The position numbers were made by a program, and so were the translations under genes. Shown here in pieces: positions 1 to 5,914 of a stretch of 7,004 nucleotides of DNA (position 1 is its first letter; every line of letters starts with the position of its first letter). The notes beneath the pieces are model-generated. The model searched no databases and was not told the origin of the DNA. It was given only the letters and a program-made list of their open reading frames with translations. Source of the DNA: Dehalococcoidia bacterium (GTDB lineage: Bacteria > Chloroflexota > Dehalococcoidia > JACVQG01 > JAHKAY01); contig JASLQE010000382.1 of NCBI GenBank assembly GCA_030744635.1, positions 1 through 7,004 on the forward strand, read 5' to 3'.

Positions 1-1
1 C

Positions 2-286
2 GCACCACGGCGGTACAAGTATAGCCAAGATAAGGATGCCCTACTGGCCAGGCTCAAGCGGATAGAGGGCCAGGCAAGAGGGGTGCAGCGCATGTTGGAA
101 GGGGACCGTTATTGCGTGGATGTGGTGCAGCAGCTAAATGCCATTTCAGCAGCGGTAGATGAAGTGGCCCTGATTGTGCTCCAGAACCATATTGAAGGCT
201 GCGTATCCGAGGCCATCCGGGAGGGGGCCGGCGAGGAGCGCATCCAGGAGCTGATGGATGTGCTACGGCGGGCGGTGCGCCGCTGA
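2..286 (+). CDS. csoR: CsoR-family copper-sensing transcriptional repressor (5' end cut by window)
   Basis: The frame is open from base 2 to the TGA at 284-286 and shows 94 residues, so only a few N-terminal residues should be missing, since the family is about 85-120 aa. The segment LKRIEGQARGVQRMLEGDRY is the typical start of helices 1-2 of the CsoR/RcnR (DUF156) fold. The Cu(I) ligand set Cys-His-Cys is present: Cys in the RYCVD motif (113-115), His in QNHIEGC (188-190) and Cys (200-202). This pattern, with the His, fits a copper sensor better than the persulfide sensor CstR. Family knowledge: the apo-tetramer binds an operator and Cu(I) releases it, turning on copper export genes. The copA gene lies 188 bases downstream on the same strand, which supports a copper role. 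The operator should lie upstream of this gene, outside the window. An internal GTG at 83 is not a plausible start because it would remove helix 1. Confidence 0.93.
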   Translation, partial: APRRYKYSQDKDALLARLKRIEGQARGVQRMLEGDRYCVDVVQQLNAISAAVDEVALIVLQNHIEGCVSEAIREGAGEERIQELMDVLRRAVRR

Positions 287-302
287 GGACAGGACGAAGG
301 AC

Positions 303-470
303 ATGACCAGGGAAATTCAGCGCAATAACCAGGCCTATTATATCTGTGAGGCATGCGACTTCGCCTATACCGAGGAGAAGTGGGCATAGGACTGCCAGGA
401 GTTCTGCACGCAGCGCCACGGCTGCTCAATTGAGATTACCCAGCATGCCGTGAAGATGCCGGAGGAGTAG
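303..470 (+). pseudogene. small cysteine-rich putative metal-binding protein, interrupted by in-frame amber codon
   Basis: Reading from ATG 303 gives 28 codons, then TAG at 387-389, then 26 more codons in the same frame to TAG 468-470. Without the internal stop the product is a 55-residue protein with CX2C (YYICEAC, Cys15 and Cys18) followed by Cys31, Cys35 and Cys41 and the ending EITQHAVK. I recall this layout from small, uncharacterised Cys-rich proteins next to copper ATPases. The function is unknown; metal binding is inferred from the cysteines. An AGGA at 291-294 is a suitable ribosome site. The gene sits between csoR and copA, and its last codons hold the copA ribosome site, so it belongs to the operon. 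Because sequence resembling the family continues past the TAG, this looks like a recent nonsense mutation, a sequencing error or a read-through codon. The remaining 28-residue product would lose three of five cysteines. Confidence 0.6.
461..467 (+). promoter_or_regulatory. copA ribosome binding site
   Basis: GGAGGAG lies 7 bases before ATG 475 and overlaps the end of the preceding small gene. It fixes the copA start and suggests translational coupling with the interrupted upstream gene. Confidence 0.7.
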
Positions 471-474
471 AGAA

Positions 475-3084
475 ATGGCTGGCACAACCGATAATCACCG
501 AGGGCAGAGCAATGCCCCGGAGCAGGAAAAGGTGGTTGTACCGGTAACCGGTATGACCTGCGCCTCCTGCGTGGCTCACATCACTCAGGCACTGGAGGAG
601 GTGCCCGGGGTGGCCGGGGTCCAAGTGAACTTGTCTACGGAGCAGGCATCGGTGGAATACGACCCAGCCCGCACCGGCCTGGGTGATATGGAGAAGGCCA
701 TCCGGGATACCGGCTACGGGGTGGGCCGGGATACAGCCATGCTACAAATCACCGCCATGACCTGTGCGTCCTGTGTGGAGAAGATACAGACAGAAGTAGG
801 GGGCCTGCCCGGGGTCTCTAAGATAACGGTAAACCTGGCCTCGGGCACCGGAAGGGTTGAATACCTTTCCAGCGTTACCAGTATCAAGGATATCAGACGG
901 GCGGTGCAGGACCTGGGCTACGGGGTGGAGGAGAAGTTAGAGAGGGAAGCCGCCCAGGATAGGGAGAAGCAGGAGAGGCAGCGGGAGGTTCGCCGCCAGC
1001 TCCTCAACCTGGTCATCGCCGCCCCGCTGGGGATGGCGGTGATGGTGGGCATGCTCCAGCCCTACTGGTTCCTGCCTCGTATCATACCGGAGTGGATGAA
1101 CAACAAGATGTTCCTGTTCTTCCTTACCACCCCCATTGTGGTGGGACCGGCGCGGCAGTTCTTCGTCAACTCCTTTAAAGGGTTGCAGCGGGGCATCACC
1201 GATATGAACCTGCTCTACGCCACCGGCATCGGGGCTGCCTACTTCATAGCTGTCATCAACACCTTCTGGCCCGATGCCGGCTTCGGCGGCAAGGAGGCCA
1301 CCTTCTACGAGGCGGCTGCCCTGTTGACGGCCTTTATTATCCTGGGACGCTACTTGGAGGCGGTCACCCGGGGGCGCACCTCGGAGGCCATCCGCAAGCT
1401 TATGAAGCTCCAGCCCAAGATGGCGCGCATCCTCCGGGACGGGGAGGAGGTGGAAGTTCACGCCGATGAGGTGCCGGTCAACGATATAGTTATCGTCCGC
1501 CCTGGGGAGAGCCTCCCTGTGGACGGGGTGGTGAAGGAGGGGTATTCTGCGGTGGACGAGGCCATGCTCACCGGGGAGAGCCTGCCCGTGGAGAAGAAAC
1601 CGGGGGACGAGGTCATTGGGGGCACCCTGAACAAGATGGGGGCCTTCCGCTTCCAGGCCACCCGGGTGGGCAGGGAGACCGCCCTGTCCCAGATTATCCA
1701 GATGGTGGAGGACGCCCAGCTCACCAAGCCGCCCATCCAGCGCACGGCGGATGCGGTGGCCGGGCACTTCATCCTGGGTGTCCATCTCATTGCCCTGGCG
1801 GTATTCCTTTTCTGGTTCTTCCTGGGCTTTGACCGGTGGTTTATGCCGGAGAGCCGCCTCATGCTCACCCCCTACATCTTGACCGGCCTGGGGGTCTTCG
1901 GCTTCGCCCTGCTTACCTCCATCACCGTGCTGGTCATCTCCTGCCCATGCGCGGTGGGCCTGGCCACCCCCAGCGCCATCATGGCCGGCACCGGAAAGGG
2001 GGCGGAGCACGGCATCCTGTTCAAGGGCGGCGACGCCCTGGAGGCCACCAGCAAGCTCACCGCTATCGTCTTTGATAAGACGGGCACCCTCACCCGGGGG
2101 GAGCCCTCGGTTACTGATGCGGTAGTGGTGGGAGTATCGGAGGAAGAGGCCCTCCGGCTGGCCGCCGTAGCCGAGAAGAACTCGGAGCACCCCCTGGGCG
2201 AGGCCATCGTGAGGGCGGCCCGGGGGCTGGGGGTGGATGTGCCCGATGCCGACACCTTTGAGGCCATCCCCGGACATGGGGTATTGGCCCGATGGAAAGG
2301 GCAGGAGATATTGTTGGGCAACCGCAAACTCATGGCGGAGCGGGACATCGCTATGGGCGACTTCCTGGAGCGGGCCGAGGCCCTGGAGAACGAGGGCAAG
2401 ACGGCCATGTTCCTGGCCGCCGACGGCCGGAGCCGGGGCATCATCGCCGTGGCCGATACCCTGAAGGCTAACTCGGCCCAGGCGGTGGGCATCCTGAGGC
2501 GGATGGGCTTGGAGGTGGCCATGATAACCGGGGACAACCGGCGCACCGCTCAGGCCATCGCCCGCCAGCTGGGCATGGACACGGTGCTGGCCGAGGTGCT
2601 GCCCCAGGACAAGGCCAGCGAAGTAAAAAGGCTTCAGGGGCAGGGGAAGCGGGTGGCCATGGTGGGCGACGGCATCAACGATGCCCCCGCCCTGGCCCAG
2701 GCCGATGTGGGTATAGCCATCGGTTCGGGCAGCGATGTGGCCAAAGAGACGGGGAATGTCATCCTGATGAGGGACGACCTCCTGGATGTCATCGCCGCCG
2801 TCCAAGTGGGGAGGGCCACCATGAGGAATGTGAAGCAGAACCTGTTCTGGGCATTCTCCTACAACACAGCGGCCATTCCCTTCGGCCTGGGCGTCATCTA
2901 CCCCTTCACCGGCCTTATGGTCAGTCCGGAGCTGGCCGCCCTACTGATGGCCGTGAGTTCCATCACCGTAACCCTCAACGCACTCCGGCTAAAAAGATTC
3001 GTTCCTGCTATCAAGAGAAGGCCCCCGGGCCGGGGTGTTGAAACAGAACTGCGACCAGCCCCGGCAGTACAAAGGGCGGGTTAG
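475..3084 (+). CDS. copA: Cu+-exporting P1B-type ATPase with two N-terminal heavy-metal-associated domains
   Basis: This 869-residue protein uses ATP to pump Cu(I) out across the cytoplasmic membrane. Two heavy-metal-associated domains come first, each with a CxxC site (GMTCASC at about 26-32 and AMTCASC at 94-100). A charged linker (about 152-172) follows, then the membrane helices. The actuator loop has TGES at 366-369. The ion-site helix carries CPC at 490-492, the hallmark of Cu+/Ag+ pumps. The phosphorylation loop DKTGT is at 534-538, the nucleotide-domain SEHP at 570-573, TGDN at 685-688 and GDGINDAP at 731-738. The last two helices hold YN (796-797) and MxxSS (825-829), which complete the Cu(I) site. 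No catalytic residue is missing and the reading frame is intact. The length is at the long end of normal for a two-HMA CopA. It is probably controlled by the upstream CsoR. Ag+ could also be a substrate. Confidence 0.97.
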   Translation: MAGTTDNHRGQSNAPEQEKVVVPVTGMTCASCVAHITQALEEVPGVAGVQVNLSTEQASVEYDPARTGLGDMEKAIRDTGYGVGRDTAMLQITAMTCASCVEKIQTEVGGLPGVSKITVNLASGTGRVEYLSSVTSIKDIRRAVQDLGYGVEEKLEREAAQDREKQERQREVRRQLLNLVIAAPLGMAVMVGMLQPYWFLPRIIPEWMNNKMFLFFLTTPIVVGPARQFFVNSFKGLQRGITDMNLLYATGIGAAYFIAVINTFWPDAGFGGKEATFYEAAALLTAFIILGRYLEAVTRGRTSEAIRKLMKLQPKMARILRDGEEVEVHADEVPVNDIVIVRPGESLPVDGVVKEGYSAVDEAMLTGESLPVEKKPGDEVIGGTLNKMGAFRFQATRVGRETALSQIIQMVEDAQLTKPPIQRTADAVAGHFILGVHLIALAVFLFWFFLGFDRWFMPESRLMLTPYILTGLGVFGFALLTSITVLVISCPCAVGLATPSAIMAGTGKGAEHGILFKGGDALEATSKLTAIVFDKTGTLTRGEPSVTDAVVVGVSEEEALRLAAVAEKNSEHPLGEAIVRAARGLGVDVPDADTFEAIPGHGVLARWKGQEILLGNRKLMAERDIAMGDFLERAEALENEGKTAMFLAADGRSRGIIAVADTLKANSAQAVGILRRMGLEVAMITGDNRRTAQAIARQLGMDTVLAEVLPQDKASEVKRLQGQGKRVAMVGDGINDAPALAQADVGIAIGSGSDVAKETGNVILMRDDLLDVIAAVQVGRATMRNVKQNLFWAFSYNTAAIPFGLGVIYPFTGLMVSPELAALLMAVSSITVTLNALRLKRFVPAIKRRPPGRGVETELRPAPAVQRAG

Positions 3085-3092
3085 GAGGCGGC

Positions 3093-3311
3093 ATGGCTGA
3101 GGACTATCTGAAGAAAGAGCTAAGGGTAATCTACCTGTTGAGCTTCGGTTTTTCCTTGGTGCTGGGTGTGGGTTTCTTCCTGCTCACCAGCCTCACCGGG
3201 GACTACAATATTCTGACCCGGTACGGGGGAGCGAGCTGGGTCTTCCTGCTGGCCCTCATCATCGCCCTGCCCACGGTGACGCCTGTAATGAAGCGAAAGT
3301 ACAGGGGTTAG
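3093..3311 (+). CDS. small two-helix membrane protein of the copper operon, unknown function
   Basis: The product has 72 residues. A short charged N-terminus (AEDYLKKELR) is followed by a hydrophobic helix at about 12-34, a short polar loop with one Arg (about 35-47), a second helix at about 48-66 and a basic tail (KRKYRG). This suggests both ends face the cytoplasm. TAGGAGG just before ATG 3093 is a strong ribosome site, and the gap to the copA stop is 8 bases, so the two are very likely co-transcribed. The next gene begins directly after the stop. There are no cysteines, one histidine-free polar loop and no metal motif, so direct copper binding is not supported. It may be a small accessory subunit of CopA or an unrelated membrane protein; I do not recognise a named family. 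Confidence 0.75.
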   Translation: MAEDYLKKELRVIYLLSFGFSLVLGVGFFLLTSLTGDYNILTRYGGASWVFLLALIIALPTVTPVMKRKYRG

Positions 3312-3314
3312 GTG

Positions 3315-3963
3315 ATGGCTGATAGTACCGCGCTCACCGAGCGTGCCCGGCGGCGGTGGGATGCCAGGTTCCGGGGGTACGACCTGGTGACCCGGGTGGA
3401 AGGGTGGTTGTGGCGCTCGCGGCGGCGGCGGCTGTGGTCCCTGGTGGGCATGGGTAGGGTACTGGAGGTAGGGGTGGGCACGGGAGCCAACCTCAGGCAC
3501 CACCCGACGGGGGCGCAGGTGACCGGCATTGACCTTAGCCCCGGCATGCTCTCCCGGGCACGGGACAAGGCGGCCCGTCAGGGAAGGGATATCCTGTGCT
3601 CCTGGAGATGGACGCCCAGGCCCTCTCCTTCCCCTGTAGCTCTTTTGACACAGTGGTGGCTACCTATGTGTTTTGCTCGGTACCTGAGCCGGTTACCGGA
3701 CTCAAGCAGGCGAGAGAGGTGCTGAAGCCCGGAGGCAGGCTGGTACTGCTGGAACATGTCAGGCTACCGGGGCTGCTGGGCCGAGTCTTGGACTGGCTCA
3801 ACCCTCTGGCGATACGCCTTATGGGGAGCAACATCAACCGGAATACAGAGCCAATGTGAGGAAGGCGGGGTTCGAGGTGGAAGCGGTCCACAGCTACATG
3901 GGTGGGCTGGTCAAGCTAATCGTGGCTTGTCCCGGGCCGGGTATGCCCGGAGCAAATAGTTGA
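3315..3963 (+). pseudogene. class I SAM-dependent methyltransferase, broken by two -1 frameshifts
   Basis: Three consecutive frames join into one methyltransferase of about 216 residues. Frame 1 runs from ATG 3315 to about 3595 and includes the SAM-binding motif I VLEVGVGTGANL and the acidic post-I segment VTGIDLSPGM. Frame 2 runs from about 3596 to about 3850 with MDAQALSFP, SSFDTVVATYVFCSVPEP, VLKPGGRLVLLEHVR and LNPLAIRLMGSNINRNT. Frame 3 runs from about 3850 to TGA 3961-3963 with ANVRKAGFEVEAV. Each break needs one added base: restoring a G near 3596 gives an in-frame CTG-GTG, and a G near 3850 gives GAG-GCC. The fold resembles UbiE / phosphatidylethanolamine-methyltransferase-like class I enzymes. 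The substrate is unknown. An alternative GTG start lies at 3312. It abuts the membrane protein gene and so belongs to the copper operon. Whether the breaks are real or sequence errors cannot be told from the window. Confidence 0.82.
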
Positions 3964-3967
3964 AAAA

Positions 3968-3972
3968 GGAGG
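3968..3972 (+). promoter_or_regulatory. ribosome binding site that sets the YHS-protein start
   Basis: GGAGG lies 5 bases before ATG 3978. This favours ATG 3978 over the in-frame TTG at 3960, which would place the ribosome site inside the coding sequence. Confidence 0.7.
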
Positions 3973-3977
3973 GAGCT

Positions 3978-4187
3978 ATGCCATTTTTAGGTTTCGGCAA
4001 ACGGAAGCAGGGCGGAGGGGAGGCAAGGGTAAAGGACCTGGTATGCGATATGGATGTGGACCCCAAAACTGCCGCAGCCAGCTATGAGCACCAGGGCAAG
4101 ATGTACCACTTCTGTGCCCCCGGCTGTAAAGCAGCCTTTGCGAAGGACCCGGAGAAATATATCTCCGGGCAGCGGATGCAGATGTGA
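3978..4187 (+). CDS. YHS-domain metal-binding protein
   Basis: The product has 69 residues. A basic, glycine-rich N-terminus (about 1-16) precedes a YHS domain at about 18-62. That domain shows VKDLVCDMDVDP (Cys23), SYEHQGKMYHFCAPGCK (Cys46, Cys50) and FAKDPEKY. The YHS fold is found in copper P-type ATPases and in TRASH-like metal-sensing or metal-transfer proteins, where the cysteines bind metal. Here it stands alone, downstream of copA, so a role as a small cytosolic copper carrier or buffer is a fair inference. The usual CGM triplet after the first cysteine reads CDM here. There is no signal peptide. The start is chosen from the strong ribosome site. The frame is intact, in contrast to both neighbouring genes. 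Confidence 0.88.
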   Translation: MPFLGFGKRKQGGGEARVKDLVCDMDVDPKTAAASYEHQGKMYHFCAPGCKAAFAKDPEKYISGQRMQM

Positions 4188-4255
4188 CGGTGGCTAATCG
4201 CTCAGAGCGGGCAACCGCTTGAAGTGTGCCTGCACCATAAACAGGAAGGAGAAGC

Positions 4256-4318
4256 GTGACCATCAAAAAGATAACACCCCGCCCTTCCACCCTGTGCAAG
4301 TGCCACGCCTCCTGGTAG
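4256..4318 (+). CDS. possible 20-residue peptide with Cys-Lys-Cys-His
   Basis: AAGGAG (4246-4251) lies 4 bases before GTG 4256, which opens a 20-codon frame ending in TAG 4316-4318. The peptide contains the sequence LCKCHASW. This could be a leader peptide for the downstream gene, the start of a decayed gene, or chance. Nothing beyond the ribosome-site match and the cysteines supports it. Confidence 0.15.
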   Translation: MTIKKITPRPSTLCKCHASW

Positions 4319-4380
4319 GCACCGGGTAACAGCGGCAGCCCTCGGCTGGGGGTGTAGCCGGCAAATACAAAAACGGTAGT

Positions 4381-4408
4381 CCTGATTATCAGGTTGTTGC
4401 GTGCAACC
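4381..4408 (+). repeat. two adjoining inverted repeats
   Basis: CCTGAT-T-ATCAGG (4381-4393) is a perfect 6-base inverted repeat around one base. Its last GG also opens a second inverted repeat, GGTTG (4392-4396) with CAACC (4404-4408). The two share bases and could be alternative hairpins or protein-binding half-sites. Confidence 0.4.
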
Positions 4409-4510
4409 GGTGGTGTGTACCGAATAGGTGCGCCCGTTTGTTGGGATTTGGTCGACCATGAATCCGGTGTACGCATTGCATGAAATAAACGTACTCGCCG
4501 TAGCAGGCGG

Positions 4511-4521
4511 GGGCTTCGCCC
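4511..4521 (+). terminator. weak terminator-like hairpin
   Basis: GGGC-TTC-GCCC forms a 4-base stem and is followed by AACCTTTATTTAAT, which is AT-rich but not a clean run of T. It could end the copper transcript. The short stem makes this uncertain. Confidence 0.25.
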
Positions 4522-4604
4522 AACCTTTATTTAATATGGCAATAATCTACGAAGCGGAACCCGGCCCGTCTAACGCTACCTGGTCGTCGTAAGGACAGGA
4601 AAAA

Positions 4605-5344
4605 ATGCCCACTTTTGCTGACTACTACCAGGTACTGAATGCCCTGACTGACTGGTTTGCCCTCCCCCTGAACCGGCTAAGCATCAGCCTCAACTTCAGC
4701 CTGGCCACCGCCCTCATACTGGGCCTCATCGGCGCAGTGAGCCCGTGCCAGCTCAGCACCAACCTATCGGCAGCGGCCTTCATCTCACAGCGGTTCCACG
4801 AGAAATGGAGAGTTGCCCGTGCCGCCATGGGGTAATTCCTGGAGAAGGCGCTGGTATACACAGCCATCGCCGGTACCGCCATAATCTTGGGTCTTGAGGT
4901 GAGCCAGCTTCCCACCGGCCTGGCAGAGGGGTTACGCAAAGCGTTGGGTCCACTGCTGGTACTGCTGGGCATTCTTTTCCTGGGTGGTGGAAGACCAATC
5001 TGCTGGTGGGCTGAGGGCTGCGCCGACGCCTGGAGGGGCGTGCCAGGAAGGGGATGCGCTGGGGCAGCTTCTATCTGGGGGTGGCCTTCTCCTTCGCTTT
5101 CTGTCCCACCCTGTTCCTGCTCTTCTTCGGCTTCCTGGTGTCCCTTAGTGCGTCATCACAGGGCGGACTGTTCTTCCCGGGTATCTTTGCCTTTGGGGCA
5201 ACACCACCACTTCATATACTGGCGGTGTCCGCCGTGGTGGGCTCTGGTGGTCTGGGTAATCTTGCACAGCGGCTGCGGCGGCTGGATTCCTGGACAGCCT
5301 GTTGGGGCGCATGCCCTTCCCTTCAGCGCTGGCTGTTGTTATAA
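4605..5344 (+). pseudogene. CcdA/DsbD-like membrane thiol-disulfide transporter, broken by two stops and a frameshift
   Basis: From ATG 4605 the frame shows a first membrane helix ending in GLIGAVSPCQLSTN (Cys48), then stops at TAA 4833-4835. The same frame continues with FLEKALVYTAIAGTAIILG and LRKALGPLLVLLGILFLG. Near 4985 the homology moves to the next frame (one base missing), meets TGA 5012-5014, then resumes with WGSFYLGVAFSFAFCPTLF and FFPGIFAFGATPPL, ending at TAA 5342-5344. The restored length is about 246 aa, normal for CcdA-type proteins. Both redox-active cysteines (codons 4746-4748 and 5102-5104) survive. Intact relatives carry reducing power from cytosolic thioredoxin to the outside for cytochrome c maturation or metal-chaperone thiols, which fits the copper genes before it and the cytochrome c gene after it. 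Its own ribosome site is AAGGACAGGA (4591-4600). The tail after about 5290 fits the family poorly, so a further lesion is possible. Confidence 0.78.
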
Positions 5345-5345
5345 T
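5340..5345 (+). promoter_or_regulatory. possible -10 box for the cytochrome c gene
   Basis: TATAAT is a perfect -10 match about 50 bases before the cytochrome c start and overlaps the end of the CcdA-like pseudogene. No good -35 box is seen 16-18 bases upstream, so an activator would be needed or the match is chance. Confidence 0.3.
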
Positions 5346-5394
5346 TTAGTTTGATAGCTATTTCCGTTATCAGAGAGGACCAGAAGGAGGTTGG

Positions 5395-5793
5395 ATGAGT
5401 AAGAACTGGTTTGTTGCCGCTGCGTTGGCCGTTGTGTTTCTGGTGGTGGCCGCCTGCGGAGGTGGGGACACCCCCGCCCCGGCACAGGATGACAACGCTT
5501 CGGCCCAGGCCGGGAAGGAGCTCTTTACCAGCTTGGGCTGCGTCGCATGCCACATAGCCGGTGGTGCCGGCGGGGCTGTAGGACCCTCTCTTGACGGTCT
5601 GTTCGGGACCCAGCGGGAGCTCGCCAGTGGAGAAACCGTGACCGCTGACCGGAGTTATATAGAGGAGTCAATACGGTCCCCAGCCGCCAAGGTGACCAAG
5701 GGCTTTACAGAAGGTACCATGCTTTCCTCCTTCGGCGAGCTTTCCGGTGACCAGATGCACCAGCTCATTGACTTCATTGAAAGCTTGAAGTAA
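5395..5793 (+). CDS. lipid-anchored class I mono-haem cytochrome c
   Basis: The product has 132 residues. A signal peptide with a hydrophobic core (about 5-18) ends in a lipobox, VVAAC, so the mature protein should start at lipidated Cys21. A flexible linker rich in Gly, Pro, Ala and Asp (about 22-38) follows. The haem site CVACH is at 49-53, with GPSLDGLFG at 63-71. Met109, in TEGTMLSSFGELS, is the likely sixth iron ligand. The C-terminal helix is HQLIDFIESL. The domain resembles the cytochrome c fused to the C-terminus of some subunit II cytochrome oxidases, but here it stands alone. It would carry electrons at the outer face of the membrane. AAGGAGG (5384-5390) fixes the start. It follows a broken CcdA-like gene, so haem attachment would depend on maturation genes elsewhere. 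The frame is intact. The redox partner is unknown. Confidence 0.93.
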   Translation: MSKNWFVAAALAVVFLVVAACGGGDTPAPAQDDNASAQAGKELFTSLGCVACHIAGGAGGAVGPSLDGLFGTQRELASGETVTADRSYIEESIRSPAAKVTKGFTEGTMLSSFGELSGDQMHQLIDFIESLK

Positions 5794-5821
5794 ACGCACT
5801 CCAGTTAGATACATGAGCAGG

Positions 5822-5849
5822 CCAGTCTACCTATCTTCGGGTTGACTGG
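5822..5849 (+). repeat. inverted repeat between the cytochrome c and Fur-family genes
   Basis: CCAGTC (5822-5827) pairs with GACTGG (5844-5849). One mismatch further in, ACC (5829-5831) pairs with GGT (5840-5842), leaving a small loop. It could be a hairpin at the end of the cytochrome c transcript, although no T-run follows. The right arm overlaps the -35 box of the next promoter, so an operator role is also possible. Confidence 0.5.
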
Positions 5850-5871
5850 GGGGAATGCGGTAGTTTATAAT
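5842..5871 (+). promoter_or_regulatory. sigma-70-type promoter for the Fur-family gene
   Basis: TTGACT (5842-5847) and TATAAT (5866-5871) are separated by 18 bases. Transcription would begin near 5878, giving a leader of about 37 bases. No strong ribosome site precedes ATG 5915. Confidence 0.75.
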
Positions 5872-5874
5872 ATT

Positions 5875-5903
5875 AGCAATCAAGGCGTAATAGTAATCAA
5901 GGC
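5875..5903 (+). repeat. 12-base direct repeat over the expected transcription start
   Basis: AGCAATCAAGGC (5875-5886) and AGTAATCAAGGC (5892-5903) match at 11 of 12 bases with a 17-base period. The pair lies just downstream of the -10 box, where a bound repressor would block transcription. Self-regulation by the gene that follows is an inference. Confidence 0.55.
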
Positions 5904-5914
5904 CATATAGCACT

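Larger units (their letters stand above)
4188..4604 (+). other. 417-base stretch without a recognisable gene; short inverted repeats
   Basis: No frame on either strand gives a recognisable protein, and + strand frames are interrupted by stops. Visible structure: AGCGG-GCAA-CCGCT (4206-4219) shortly after the YHS stop; CAGCC-CTC-GGCTG (4336-4348); CCTGAT-T-ATCAGG (4381-4393); GGTTG-7-CAACC (4392-4408); and GGGC-TTC-GCCC (4511-4521) followed by an AT-rich stretch. Possibilities are a decayed gene, a transcript leader for the following CcdA-like gene, or a structured RNA. An AGGA-rich ribosome site at 4591-4600 belongs to the next gene. Confidence 0.5.

Noticed and set aside
937..2805. A very long open frame on the - strand opposite copA
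   Set aside because: It lies antisense to a fully convincing copA, has a composition typical of GC-rich shadow frames and no recognisable domain.
3976..4476. Open frames on the - strand across the gene-free stretch
   Set aside because: They overlap the YHS gene or show no domain, no ribosome site and no family resemblance.
5012..5014. TGA in the CcdA-like gene as a possible selenocysteine codon
   Set aside because: It falls in a loop of a gene already broken by a TAA and a frameshift, the position is not a redox residue, and no supporting stem-loop stands out just after it.
303..5344. Altered genetic code to explain in-frame stops
   Set aside because: TAG, TAA and TGA all appear as breaks, along with frameshifts, and intact genes here end in the same codons, so no single reassignment fits.
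5865..5879. PerR-box-like sequence overlapping the -10 element
   Set aside because: Only the left half matches the TTATAAT half-site and it coincides with the -10 box; the right half does not match well.
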